The notes: generated by a model not told the origin, from the sequence alone. Shown: positions 23,349 through 37,778, numbered from the stretch's first letter. The stretch: DNA of 64,000 nucleotides from Stenotrophomonas lacuserhaii (GCF_014836545.1 NZ_JACSQS010000002.1:137467-201466); one strand, 5' to 3'. Program-made: numbers and translations.

Positions 23349-24396
23349 CCTTTGCCGTCACCCGGCGTGCCCTGCGCAGGTAGCGCAGGGTCGCCTGTTC
23401 CCACTGCCGCGGCCCACGCAGGCCGGCCAGCGCGACCAGCTCACCCCGCTCCCAGCCGTCGAACACGCTGGGATCGATGTAGGCCTTGCGGCACACCGCC
23501 GGTGTATTGCCGAGCAGGTCGGCCACCTTGCACACCACCTCGCGCTGCGCCGCCGCCAGTGCGGTCTTGCTGGCGGGCTCGGGCAGCTCGGTGGCAGCGA
23601 ACGCCCGCAGTGCTTCCACGGTGCCGCCCCAGGTGCGGAAGTCCTTGGCGGTGAACTCTTCGCCCATCACCTCGCGCAGGTAGTCATTGACCTCACCGGA
23701 GTCCACCGGCTGCAGCGTGCCATCGTCATCGCGGTACTGGAACAGCGCCTGCCCGGGCAGCTGCTGGATGCTTCTCACCTGCCTGGCCAACTGTCTGTCG
23801 CCGATCTCCACTTCGTGGTGCTGGCCGGACTTGCCGCGGAAGCGCATCTGCACCCGGCCGCCCGCCACCAGCGCCAGGTGGCGGTTGCGCAGCGTGGTCA
23901 GGCCGAAGGATTTGTTTTCGCGCGCATAGGTTTCATTGCCCACCCGCACCAGCGTTTCGGCCAGAAGCGCGACCACGATCGCAAGGACCTTTTCACGCGG
24001 GAATCCCGCACGCTTCAGGTCGTTGCGCAGGTGCCGGCGCAGCTTCGGCAGGGCCTCGCCGAAGGCGATGATGCGGTCGAACTTGCCCTCCCCGCGCACC
24101 CGCGCCCAATCAGGGTGGTAGCGGTACTGCTTGCGACCCCGTGCGTCACGACCGGTTGCCTGCAGGTGGCCGTTGGGCCAGGGGCAGATCCACACATCGG
24201 TATAGGCCGGGGGCACGGCCAATGAGCGGATGCGGGCCAGTACCTCGGCGTCGCGCACGACGTGTCCGGCCGGGTCGCGGTAGCTGAATCCTTTTCCCGC
24301 CCGACGCCGCTGGTAGCCCGGCTGACTGTCGTCCACGTAACGCAGTCCGGCAGCGCGGGCGGCGGCTTTTTCAGGGGTTGCGGGGGGTGGGCTCAT
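23326..24396 (-). CDS. Type IB DNA topoisomerase (poxvirus-like)
   Basis: 356 residues from the ATG at 24396. Bacterial type IB topoisomerases relax supercoils through a 3'-phosphotyrosyl intermediate. Visible features: AGKGFSYRDPAGHVVRD, PPAYTDVWICPWPNGHLQATGRD, the RVGNETYARENKSFGLTTLRNRH segment holding catalytic Arg/Lys residues, GEEFTAKDFRTWGGT, and the nucleophile in RKAYIDPSVF (Y306). The stop overlaps the 3' end of the small lipoprotein gene on the other strand by 23 bp. Gene is monocistronic as far as can be seen. Confidence 0.95.
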   Translation of the reverse strand: MSPPPATPEKAAARAAGLRYVDDSQPGYQRRRAGKGFSYRDPAGHVVRDAEVLARIRSLAVPPAYTDVWICPWPNGHLQATGRDARGRKQYRYHPDWARVRGEGKFDRIIAFGEALPKLRRHLRNDLKRAGFPREKVLAIVVALLAETLVRVGNETYARENKSFGLTTLRNRHLALVAGGRVQMRFRGKSGQHHEVEIGDRQLARQVRSIQQLPGQALFQYRDDDGTLQPVDSGEVNDYLREVMGEEFTAKDFRTWGGTVEALRAFAATELPEPASKTALAAAQREVVCKVADLLGNTPAVCRKAYIDPSVFDGWERGELVALAGLRGPRQWEQATLRYLRRARRVTAKVSRSKPR

Positions 24397-24513
24397 GCTC
24401 GCAGTGTGGCGGTCGCACCGAGCACGCCGCGTCAATAACGCAACACAAACACGTGGGCGGCCAACAGCCGCTATGCTCACGCCTTTGTCACCTTGAACGT
24501 TCCTGGAGTCCGC

Positions 24514-24909
24514 ATGCCGTTCCTGCAGTTGCCGCGCCTGGCGCGCCCCTTCCTGCTCCTGCTCCCCGCCACCCTGTTGCTGGCCGCCTGTTCGGCACCG
24601 CCGATGGACGAACAGGATGCGGTCACCGCCCAGGCCCAGCAGGCCGCTGAAAAGGCCACCGCTCCTGCCGACGAAGCCGGCAAGGCGACCGAAGCTCCGC
24701 CGATCGGCAACTGCGATGCCACCCAGGTGCAGAGCCTGGTCGGCCAGGCCTATACCGATGCACTCGGCAGCCAAGCCCAGCAGGATGCCAGCGCGAAATC
24801 GCTGCGCGTGCTGCGCCCGGGCGACATGACCACGATGGAGTTCGTGGGCGAGCGCCTGAACGTGGAAGTTGACGAGAAGGACGTGGTCAGCGGCCTTCGC
24901 TGCGGCTGA
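24514..24909 (+). CDS. I78-type peptidase-inhibitor lipoprotein, second clear copy
   Basis: 131 residues from the ATG at 24514, with CTGGAG upstream. Hydrophobic signal with lipobox LLLAACSA, then an Ala/Glu-rich linker of about 45 residues (QAQQAAEKATAPADEAGKA), then the I78 domain: NCDATQVQSLVGQAYTDA, SLRVLRPGDMTTMEFVGERLNVEVDE and terminal LRCG. The RxLRPG and R(V/L)NVxVDE elements agree with the first copy at 18908. Probably an outer-membrane-anchored serine-protease inhibitor. The stop is followed by two hairpins. Confidence 0.85.
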   Translation: MPFLQLPRLARPFLLLLPATLLLAACSAPPMDEQDAVTAQAQQAAEKATAPADEAGKATEAPPIGNCDATQVQSLVGQAYTDALGSQAQQDASAKSLRVLRPGDMTTMEFVGERLNVEVDEKDVVSGLRCG

Positions 24910-24918
24910 TTTCCCCAG

Positions 24919-24960
24919 CGCTGGCAAGCACTTGCCAGCGCCTTGGTTGCGCGTGCAACC
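24919..24960 (+). terminator. Two adjacent hairpins after the I78 gene
   Basis: A 22-bp palindrome at 24919-24940 (arms CGCTGGCAAG and CTTGCCAGCG) and a 6-bp-stem hairpin at 24945-24960 (GGTTGC, GCAACC). They begin 10 bp after the I78 stop. No U-run follows, so termination may be rho-dependent or inefficient. Confidence 0.5.
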
Positions 24961-24984
24961 GTGTGTTGCGGCATTGCACCATCT

Positions 24985-25254
24985 ATGGTCTAGTCGAAGC
25001 ATCCGGTGGCATCCCGCGCGCTCCAGGTAGCGCGCCCTGTCTCCTGGAGTGAGCGCGAAAGCGCTTGGCGAGCGCCAGGGGAGGCACGCCACCGCACGGG
25101 CATCGGCCCTGCCGGGGGAACGGTCGCATCGACCAACGCCAGGACGCCACTTCGCTTTTCCCTGCCGTCCCGGCACGGCAGCCTCATTCCAGTGGTCACG
25201 GCGCGTCCTGTGGGCAGGCTCAGGAGTCCCCGCTCACCTGACCAAGAGGCAAAG
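24985..25254 (+). promoter_or_regulatory. Structured 5' leader of gltBD
   Basis: About 270 bp between the hairpins and the gltB start hold no gene but several stems: CTCCAGG/CCTGGAG (25021-25027 with 25043-25049), AGCGC-GAAA-GCGCT with a GNRA loop (25052-25065), TGGC-GAGC-GCCA (25066-25077), and CTGCCGT/ACGGCAG (25162-25168 with 25175-25181). A candidate cis-regulatory RNA; I do not recognise it as a named riboswitch. The rest of the stretch shows nothing identifiable. Confidence 0.4.
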
Positions 25255-31225
<5,971 letters not shown>

Positions 31226-31244
31226 TCCTGCGCGCGCACCCGCG

Positions 31245-33446
31245 TTAGCCTTCCAGCTGGCGCAGGTACGCGATGCAGCGCTGAAGGCGGGCATGCAGCT
31301 GGTCGCGCTGGGCGCGCGATGGCGGCACCTGCGCCTCGTTCAGCTCGCGCAGGTGGGTGGACAGCGCGGCCAGTCCCAGGCTGCCCACGCCGCCGGCCAT
31401 GCGATGCAACCGCTGCGAGGCCATGCGCTGGTCCGCCCGGTGCCACGCGTCCTCCAGTGCCACCCCGTCCTCTTCCAGGCTGGCGCGCAGGGTCTGTACC
31501 AGCTGGCGGGCGGCGTTCTCCGTACCGAAGCGGGCGACCAATGACGCCAGGGTCGGCGCATCGCTGCGTTCCAGCCCGCCGCACGGTGCTGCGGGTGCAG
31601 CGCCAGCGGCCAGCAGCCCGGGCGCGACCTTGGCGATCGCATCGTGCAGGGTGCGCCGACTGATCGGCTTGGCGAGCAGGTGGTCCAGGGCCATCCCCCG
31701 CATACCGTCGATATCGGCGGTCATGCCGATGATGGGGCCGGGCGCACGGCCCCGTTGCTGTTCTTCGCGGCGGATGTGCTGCACCAGCCCGGCACCGTTG
31801 AGGCCGGGCATCTGCTCATCGGTGAACAGCAGCCGGGGTGGGTCGCGGCGCCACGACGCCAGCGCCTGCAGGCCATCACCAGCCACTTCCACATCCAGGC
31901 CCATGCCGCGCAGCCACCACTGCATCAACAGCTGCTGGGTCGGATGGTCTTCGGCAACCAGCACGCGGGGCGATGATCCGCTGCGTGGCGATGCGTCCGG
32001 CCCACAGCCAGCAGCGGCCCGGTTATCCGCCACGGCATCACCTGCGAGCGGCACCGGGGCGTGCTGCAGTTCCAGTTCGATTTCCACCACGGTGCCCTCC
32101 CCGGGCACACTGCGCAGGGCCAGCGTGCCGCCCATCGCGGTGACCAGCTGGCGGCAGATGCCCAGTCCCAGCCCGGACCCGCCATGCTGGCGCGTGGTGG
32201 AGCGCTCGGCCTGGGCAAACGGCTCGAACACCGCCTCCTGCCGCTCCAGGGCAATGCCCACCCCGGTATCGGCCACGACCAGCCGCAACCGCTGCGCGTG
32301 GGCGGTGTCTTCGACCGCTTGCAGGGACAGCGATACACCGCCGTGGCGGGTGAACTTGATCGCATTGCCGACCAGGTTGAACAGCACCTGTCGCAGGCGG
32401 GTGGCATCAGCCAGCAGCTGCGGGGCCACCCGTGCTCCCACGCGCTGGTGCAGGTACAACCCCTTGGACTGTGCCACCGGCCGCAGCAGGGCCTCCACGC
32501 TCTGCACCAGCGCGCGCAGGTCGACCGGCCCGTCCTGCAGGTCCATGCCCTCGGCGCGCCCTGCGGACAGCGCGGCAACGTCGTCCAGGATGCGTGCCAG
32601 CATCGAGGCGGCGGCGTCGAGGGTGGCCATCACCGCACGCTGGTGCGTGTCCAGCGGCGCACCCCGCAGCCGGGCCAGGCGCTGCAGCAGCACGTGCATC
32701 GGTGCGCCGATCCCCGTTCCCAGGCTGGAAACCATCTGCTCACGCTCGGCCGCATCCGCAGCGGCCTGCGCATGCGCGCGGAGGATCGCCTGTGCACGGG
32801 CGTCGGCGTCGGACACGTCCATCCAGTAACCGGTCCAGCACTGCTCGCTGGATGTTTCCAGGCTGGGCCATGCCTGCATGGCGACATGCCGTGGCCCGCG
32901 TACGCCTTCGGCGGAAAAACGCAGCGCCACCGGACAGATGCGACGCACCGCGCGCAGCAACACCGACAGCACCCGCTTGTGGTCGGCGGCATGGATGGCG
33001 GCAAGGATGCGCGAAGGATCGTCCTGTAGTTCGCGCGGCGATGCGCTGAACAGCTGCGGCGTGTCCCCGGCCAACAGTTCGATGTGGAGTCGTCCGTCGC
33101 GCGCGCGCCGTGCCTGGAACACGACCACCGGCAGGTTCCTGGATACCTCGTCGATCAGTCGCTGCACGTCACGGCTGCGGCGGACTTCATCGCGCAGCCG
33201 CCAGTAGCCGTTCGCCTGCACCAGGGCGATGCCGGCAAGCGCCAGCAACAGGCCCGCCACCACGAGCGGCCCCGGCGTCGGCGCCGACAGCATGAATGAT
33301 CCCAGGGCGAGGCAGACGGTGACAGCGCACGGCGCCACGAAGATGTCCTTTTCCGCAATCCAGGATCCACCGACGCTAGCAGGCTCATCGCTCGGCACCA
33401 TCAGGATTGCTGCATAAACGACGACGCCTGGCGTGATCCAGCGCAT
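31245..33446 (-). CDS. Hybrid histidine kinase lacking the HisKA phosphoacceptor
   Basis: 733 residues from the ATG at 33446. Two or three membrane helices (residues 5-17, 36-53, 59-78) are followed by a cytosolic sensor-like region (95-230), a HisKA-like helical hairpin (235-295), an ATPase domain with intact N box (QVLFNLVGNAIKF, 353-365), G1 (DTGVG, 393-397) and G2 (GSGLGLGI, 423-430), a receiver domain with acceptor D543 in FTDEQMPG, and an HPt domain with H681 in HRMAGGVGS. The H box reads GTGIGAPM (243-250), so threonine 244 occupies the place of the usual histidine in SHEIRTPM. The kinase step is therefore questionable, while receiver and HPt look able to relay phosphate. Divergent from mgsA with only 33 bp between starts. 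Confidence 0.88.
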   Translation of the reverse strand: MRWITPGVVVYAAILMVPSDEPASVGGSWIAEKDIFVAPCAVTVCLALGSFMLSAPTPGPLVVAGLLLALAGIALVQANGYWRLRDEVRRSRDVQRLIDEVSRNLPVVVFQARRARDGRLHIELLAGDTPQLFSASPRELQDDPSRILAAIHAADHKRVLSVLLRAVRRICPVALRFSAEGVRGPRHVAMQAWPSLETSSEQCWTGYWMDVSDADARAQAILRAHAQAAADAAEREQMVSSLGTGIGAPMHVLLQRLARLRGAPLDTHQRAVMATLDAAASMLARILDDVAALSAGRAEGMDLQDGPVDLRALVQSVEALLRPVAQSKGLYLHQRVGARVAPQLLADATRLRQVLFNLVGNAIKFTRHGGVSLSLQAVEDTAHAQRLRLVVADTGVGIALERQEAVFEPFAQAERSTTRQHGGSGLGLGICRQLVTAMGGTLALRSVPGEGTVVEIELELQHAPVPLAGDAVADNRAAAGCGPDASPRSGSSPRVLVAEDHPTQQLLMQWWLRGMGLDVEVAGDGLQALASWRRDPPRLLFTDEQMPGLNGAGLVQHIRREEQQRGRAPGPIIGMTADIDGMRGMALDHLLAKPISRRTLHDAIAKVAPGLLAAGAAPAAPCGGLERSDAPTLASLVARFGTENAARQLVQTLRASLEEDGVALEDAWHRADQRMASQRLHRMAGGVGSLGLAALSTHLRELNEAQVPPSRAQRDQLHARLQRCIAYLRQLEG

Positions 33447-33479
33447 ACACTTCGGCAGTGCCCCTTGGAGAATCTCCGT

Positions 33480-34358
33480 ATGCGACTTGGACTGGCCGCC
33501 AACCGGCTGCACCACCATGATGGCGAAGCGGCCCTGTTCCGCTTCCTGCGCGCCAGTGAGGCGGGTCTGCGTGACCTGCAGTGTTCGCTGCATGCGGTGG
33601 GCCGCACCTTCGATGCGATCCAGCAGCATGGTCCGCTGCGCGGCGATCCGCTGGTCCGGCAGTATCCGTATGGCCGCGACGGCGGGCTGATGAAGCTGGT
33701 GGCCGAGGTGGTCGGCATGGGCGCCGAGCGCAGCCTGGACGGCGCCATCTACCTGATCGACCCGGTCGATCCGTCTTCGATTTTCCCGGAGGCGATCGCG
33801 CTCAAGCGCCAGTGCGTGATCCATGCCAAGCCTTTCATTTCCACCGTGGCCAGCGCGCGCGACTGGGTGGAGGTGGAGCGCCTGCACGCCGGCTTCGCCG
33901 CCGATGCGGCCGCGGACGACCTGCACCGGTTTGAAGCGCAGACCCTGGCGCTGATCGCGCACGATGCGATGAAGCCGGCGATGCTGGCATTCGCCGACGA
34001 GCACTTCGCCGTGCTGTCGCGGTTTGCTTCGCGGATAGGCACCGGTACTACCGGCCAACGCTTGAACGAACTGGCGTGGAGCCGCGGCTGGCCGGCCGAT
34101 ACGCCGTGGGTGACCCGCTACCAGAGTGGGCCGATGGGCGGTGATGCACAGATCGCCGACCAGGTGCTGGAGGGGCGCTGCCAGCGCGCGGTGTTCTTCG
34201 AAGATCCGCACGTGGCGCGGCAGCATGAAGCCGACATCCAGCTGCTGGAGCGGGCGGTGACCACGGTGACCGACCTGGCGGTGTGCATCACCTCGCCGCG
34301 GGTGGCGGCGCGGTGGGCTTCTGCGGCGGCGCTGCGTTCTGAAGCTGGCTGCGTGTGA
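33480..34358 (+). CDS. mgsA: Methylglyoxal synthase with a second, degenerate N-terminal domain
   Basis: 292 residues from the ATG at 33480, GGAG upstream; usual enzymes are about 150. The C-terminal half is a clear methylglyoxal synthase (dihydroxyacetone phosphate to methylglyoxal): ALIAHD (H161), GTTG phosphate loop, SGPMGGD (catalytic D222) and the H249 in ARQHEADI. The N-terminal half (AANRLHHHDGEAALFRFLRA ... RDGGLMKLVAE ... IYLIDPVDPSSIFPEAIALKRQ) follows the same fold plan but has lost these residues, so it may be a regulatory copy. It shares a short divergent promoter region with the histidine kinase. Confidence 0.88.
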   Translation: MRLGLAANRLHHHDGEAALFRFLRASEAGLRDLQCSLHAVGRTFDAIQQHGPLRGDPLVRQYPYGRDGGLMKLVAEVVGMGAERSLDGAIYLIDPVDPSSIFPEAIALKRQCVIHAKPFISTVASARDWVEVERLHAGFAADAAADDLHRFEAQTLALIAHDAMKPAMLAFADEHFAVLSRFASRIGTGTTGQRLNELAWSRGWPADTPWVTRYQSGPMGGDAQIADQVLEGRCQRAVFFEDPHVARQHEADIQLLERAVTTVTDLAVCITSPRVAARWASAAALRSEAGCV

Positions 34359-34391
34359 GTCTGCGTGTAAGGCCCCTTGGTCTACGTGTGA

Positions 34392-34500
34392 GGCGCCGGG
34401 TGGGCAGGCCAGGCAGGACACGCCGTGAATCCGTCCATGGAGGCTCGCTGTTCGCATCCATGCGAACAGACGGTCCTGCCTGGCCTGCCCACCCGGCGCC
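34392..34500. repeat. Large composite palindrome with 28-bp perfect arms
   Basis: Arms at 34392-34419 and 34473-34500 are perfect reverse complements (28 of 28). Between them lies a second perfect palindrome, CTGTTCGCAT-CC-ATGCGAACAG (34448-34469), and a small TCCATGGA (34434-34441). It occupies the first part of a 437-bp stretch without a gene between mgsA and the ygjP-like gene, and could form a large cruciform or a strong RNA hairpin. Confidence 0.9.
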
Positions 34501-34531
34501 CTGACGGTTCATGGGGGTGACCGGCGCCTGG

Positions 34532-34794
34532 GGAATGGGTGAAAAGCGGGGCGACTGCAGTGGCCTCGCGCAGACGGCAGCGGTATTCCTGCTGTGCGGG
34601 AGCCCCCTTGTTGTTCAAGGGGGCGCGCCGAAGGCGGGGGGATAAGGTGGAATGCGTGGGCAACTGCTGTGGCCTCGCGCAGACGGCCGCGGTATTCCTG
34701 CTGTGCGGGAGCCCCCTTGTTGTTCAAGGGGCGCGCCGAAGGCGGGGGGATAAGGTGGAATGCGTGGGCAACTGCTGTGGCCCGGCGCAGACGG
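34532..34794 (-). repeat. Tandem ~110-bp repeats with terminator-like hairpins
   Basis: Copies start at 34532 (117 bp), 34649 (108 bp) and 34757 (truncated, running into the ygjP-like stop). Each full copy carries a hairpin of CCCCTTG and CAAGGGG around a TTGTT loop; in the first copy the stem is 9 bp (34602-34610 with 34616-34624). Short open frames across them are accidental. No gene is seen in this stretch. Confidence 0.85.
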
Positions 34795-34795
34795 G

Positions 34796-35575
34796 TTACA
34801 GCAGTTGCCTTAGCATTGCCTTCAATCTGCGGCCTTCCTGTTGGAAGTAGTCGCGTTGTTGGCGCCAGGCAGGGAAGCGTTGTTCGACTTCATGCCAGAA
34901 GGCGGGCGAGTGGTTGGCCTGCAGCAGGTGGCAGAGTTCGTGGACAAGGACGTACTCGAACGCTTCCGGCTTGCCCAGGACCAGTGCCAGGTCCAGTGCC
35001 ATGCTGCCGTCGGGGGCCAGTGATCCCCATTGCGAGGACATCACCTTCAGCCGGATACGCGTCGGCGCGCGTGGCAGGCCAGGCAAGTAGCGCGGCAGCC
35101 AGCGTCCTACATCGGCGCGCGTCTGCGCTTCATAGAACTCGCGCAGCAGGCGCTTGAGCGTGGTCGGCGTGGCGCGCGCGGGCCAGTGCACGCACGCGCC
35201 CTGTTCGTCCACCTCCAGCTTGGCGTAGCGCGCTTCCTGCCAGCGCAGCGGAATCAGTTCACCGCGCAGTGGCAACAGTCCAGGCTCGCCCGGCACAAGC
35301 GGCGGCGGCATGCGATCGGAGCGGTAGTGCTGCAGCTGTTCGGACAGCCAGCCACGATGCTGTTCAAGGAACCGCTCGCCGGTCTGCAGGCTGGCACGCA
35401 GCGGCAGCGTCAGCCGCGCACCGCGTTCGTCCACGCTGAGCTTGATGCGACGCGCACGCGGATCGCGAACGCGCAGCACATCAATCTCCGCATCGTCCAG
35501 CCGCAGTCGCACGGTATCGCGCTGCACGGTGGCACTGGGCGCAGGGGACAGCAGGCGGCGGAGCAGGCGACTCAT
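34796..35575 (-). CDS. YgjP-type M48-like metallopeptidase (DUF45)
   Basis: 259 residues from the ATG at 35575; a GTG at 35596 is in frame but less likely. The C-terminal catalytic part shows the zinc motif HELCH followed by LLQANHSPAFWHEV, typical of the YgjP/SprT-like DUF45 group, and upstream the RIRLKVMSSQWGSLAPDG segment of the family. The N-terminal half (RRIKLSVDERGARLTLP) is the usual substrate-side beta region. Cytoplasmic, substrate unknown; the E. coli relative is dispensable. Its stop borders the tandem repeats. Confidence 0.88.
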   Translation of the reverse strand: MSRLLRRLLSPAPSATVQRDTVRLRLDDAEIDVLRVRDPRARRIKLSVDERGARLTLPLRASLQTGERFLEQHRGWLSEQLQHYRSDRMPPPLVPGEPGLLPLRGELIPLRWQEARYAKLEVDEQGACVHWPARATPTTLKRLLREFYEAQTRADVGRWLPRYLPGLPRAPTRIRLKVMSSQWGSLAPDGSMALDLALVLGKPEAFEYVLVHELCHLLQANHSPAFWHEVEQRFPAWRQQRDYFQQEGRRLKAMLRQLL

Positions 35576-35633
35576 GCCACCAGCATACGCCGCCACGGAC
35601 GGCGCGATGTCAGCAACGTCCGCCCCACCCTGT

Positions 35634-36539
35634 TCAGTCCGCCTTGCTCAGCTTGAAGGCCTCTTCCAGCAGCAGGAACAGGCGACGGATCTCGGCGCTC
35701 TGCAGCGCGAAGCGTGCATCCAGCTCGGCACGACGGCCGTCATCATCCGAATGCTCCAGCTGGTCCAGGGCGCCATCGAGGAACTTCAGCTTGCGCACGA
35801 TCAGGTCATCGCCGATCACGAAGGACAGGTTGTCTTCGAACACCAGGGCCAGCTTGGTGACCTGCTTGCCCGCGTCCAGATGCTTGTCGATCTCGTCGCA
35901 GCGCAGTTCCTGGTGCTGGCACTTGACCACGGCACCGCCCTCCACCGGATCCTTCATTTCGCACTCTTCGCCCAGCGACAGGCCGGTCGGCAGCGGTTCG
36001 CCGGCAATCCAGCCGGTGAGGATCGAACGTGGCGCCACTTCGGCGTTCAGTGGCATCGCCGGGAAACTGCCCAGCAGCCCGCGGATGTCGGACATGAAGT
36101 ACTCGGCGGTCTTGCGACTGGAGCAGTCCACTGCGACGTAGCCATGCTTGAGGTCGATGAAGGCATCGTTGCGCGAGTTCTTGACGAAGGCGCGCGGCAG
36201 CAGTTCGTGCAGCAGGTCGTCCTTCATGCGCTTGCGTTCGCGGCCGCCGGGACGACGCCCTTCGTTGGACTCGATTTCCTCCAGCTTGCGCTCCAGCAGG
36301 TCGTTGACCACCGCGCCCGGCAGGATCTTGTCTTCACCGCCGACGGTCAGCCACAGATGCTCTTCGATGCGGTGAGAGAACTGTTCCTTCTCTTCGCGGC
36401 CGAACGGGGAAATGAAGCCACGCGAATTCATCTCAAGCGGGCCGACCGGCTTGAGCAGGGCATTCGGCAACTGGGTGTCCACGTTGGAGAAATCGGTGGC
36501 GGTGGGGAAACGGAAGAAAGTCAGGTTGCGAAAGAACAT
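35634..36539 (-). CDS. rdgC: Recombination-associated protein RdgC
   Basis: 301 residues, the normal length. RdgC forms a ring-shaped dimer around duplex DNA and restrains RecA. Recognised from MFFRNLTFFRFP at the start, the central GWIAGEPLPTGLSLGEECEMKDP and KCQHQELRCDEIDKHLDAGKQVTKLAL, and the C-terminal DLIVRKLKFLDGALDQL. The ATG at 36539 lies 13 bp after the ttcA stop on the same strand, so the two may be cotranscribed. Confidence 0.97.
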   Translation of the reverse strand: MFFRNLTFFRFPTATDFSNVDTQLPNALLKPVGPLEMNSRGFISPFGREEKEQFSHRIEEHLWLTVGGEDKILPGAVVNDLLERKLEEIESNEGRRPGGRERKRMKDDLLHELLPRAFVKNSRNDAFIDLKHGYVAVDCSSRKTAEYFMSDIRGLLGSFPAMPLNAEVAPRSILTGWIAGEPLPTGLSLGEECEMKDPVEGGAVVKCQHQELRCDEIDKHLDAGKQVTKLALVFEDNLSFVIGDDLIVRKLKFLDGALDQLEHSDDDGRRAELDARFALQSAEIRRLFLLLEEAFKLSKAD

Positions 36540-36551
36540 GGAATTCCGGAT

Positions 36552-37439
36552 TCAGGAGTGAAGGGCGCCGTGGCCATCGTCGGCCAACGGCGTCTCAGGA
36601 GGTGCGTCGCGGTGGCGACGCTCCAGGGAATGAAAATCAAACAGGTCCAGGTCCGCCAGCTGCGACGGTTCCACGCTGGCCAGTGCACGGGCGATCTGGT
36701 CCACGCGCCCCGGATGGTCACTATCCCACTGCGCCAGCAGCTGGCCTATCTGGCGACGCTGCAGGTTGGGTTGGCTGCCACACAGCGTGCACGGGATGAT
36801 CGGAAAGCGGCGTGCCTGCGCGTACTGCGCGATGTCCCGCTCGCGCACATAGGCCAGCGGCCGGATCACCACGTGCTGGCCATCGTCACTGCGCAGCTTG
36901 GGCGGCATGCCGGACAGCTTGGCATGGTGGAACAGGTTCATCAGGAACGTCGCTGCCATGTCATCGCGGTGGTGCCCCAGCGCGATCCGGGTGAAGCCAT
37001 GGCGGGCGGCATGCTGGTACAGCGCGCCACGGCGCAGCCGGGAGCACAGTGAACACTGCGTGCGCCCTTCGGGAATCACCCGGCTGACCACCGAATAGGT
37101 GTCCTGTTCGATGATCTGGTATGCCACCCCCAGCCGCTCCAGGTACGCCGGCAGCACATGCGCGGGAAACCCCGGCTGCTTCTGGTCCAGGTTCACCGCG
37201 ACCAGCTCGAATGGAACCGGCGCCCTGCGCTGCAGCTGCAGCAGCATGTCCAGCAGGGTATAGCTGTCCTTGCCGCCGGACAGGCACACCATCACTTTGT
37301 CGCCCGCCCCGATCATGCCGTAATCGGCGATGGCCTGGCCGACCTGCCGACGCAGTGCGCGCGCCAGCACGTCCGCCTGTGCGCCGGCCTCGCGGGGCAC
37401 GCGCGGCAACGGATCGGGCAGGGACAGGACGTCGGTCAT
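36552..37439 (-). CDS. ttcA: tRNA 2-thiocytidine synthetase TtcA
   Basis: 295 residues from the ATG at 37439. TtcA thiolates cytidine 32 of certain tRNAs using ATP and an iron-sulfur cluster. The PP-loop SGGKDS is at 54-59; the cluster cysteines are in [13 protein letters not shown] and the later [14 protein letters not shown], with the GHHRDD motif between. The ~30-residue Asp/Leu-rich tail is slightly variable in the family. First gene of a probable ttcA-rdgC unit. Confidence 0.97.
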   Translation of the reverse strand: MTDVLSLPDPLPRVPREAGAQADVLARALRRQVGQAIADYGMIGAGDKVMVCLSGGKDSYTLLDMLLQLQRRAPVPFELVAVNLDQKQPGFPAHVLPAYLERLGVAYQIIEQDTYSVVSRVIPEGRTQCSLCSRLRRGALYQHAARHGFTRIALGHHRDDMAATFLMNLFHHAKLSGMPPKLRSDDGQHVVIRPLAYVRERDIAQYAQARRFPIIPCTLCGSQPNLQRRQIGQLLAQWDSDHPGRVDQIARALASVEPSQLADLDLFDFHSLERRHRDAPPETPLADDGHGALHS

Positions 37440-37529
37440 CCGCCCATTCTACCGGCTGGCATGCGCGCATCGGAGGCCTCCGGAGCGGCGGTTCTCCCGG
37501 TGGTCACCCGCGCTGTGTATGCTCGACGG

Positions 37530-37733
37530 GTGGACATCTACACTCCCGCAGAAATCACCGAGCGCCTGCTCGCGCTGCGCGCCGACCACCGCGCGCTGGA
37601 CGAACGCATCACGCGCATGGCGGCCAATGGCGAAGACGACCTGGAGTCCAAGCGGCTCAAGCGTCACCGGCTGCAGCTGAAAGACTGCATCACGCGGCTG
37701 GAAAGCCTGCAGATCCCCGACGAGCCGGCCTGA
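37530..37733 (+). CDS. Small DUF465 (YdcH-like) protein
   Basis: 67 residues from a GTG at 37530. The sequence ALRADHRALDERITRM ... DLESKRLKRHRLQLKDCITRLES is a short two-helix coiled coil of the DUF465/YdcH family, of unknown function and common in proteobacteria. It starts 90 bp from, and divergently to, ttcA and converges on plsB. Confidence 0.8.
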   Translation: MDIYTPAEITERLLALRADHRALDERITRMAANGEDDLESKRLKRHRLQLKDCITRLESLQIPDEPA

Positions 37734-37778
37734 GCCCTTCCGGTGGGTGGCGACCGTTGGTCTCCACACCCTGCCTGA

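Noticed and set aside
34509-34727. Small proteins encoded by the tandem ~110-bp repeats
   Set aside because: The frames follow the repeat period and change between copies; no start signals and the units look like non-coding intergenic elements.
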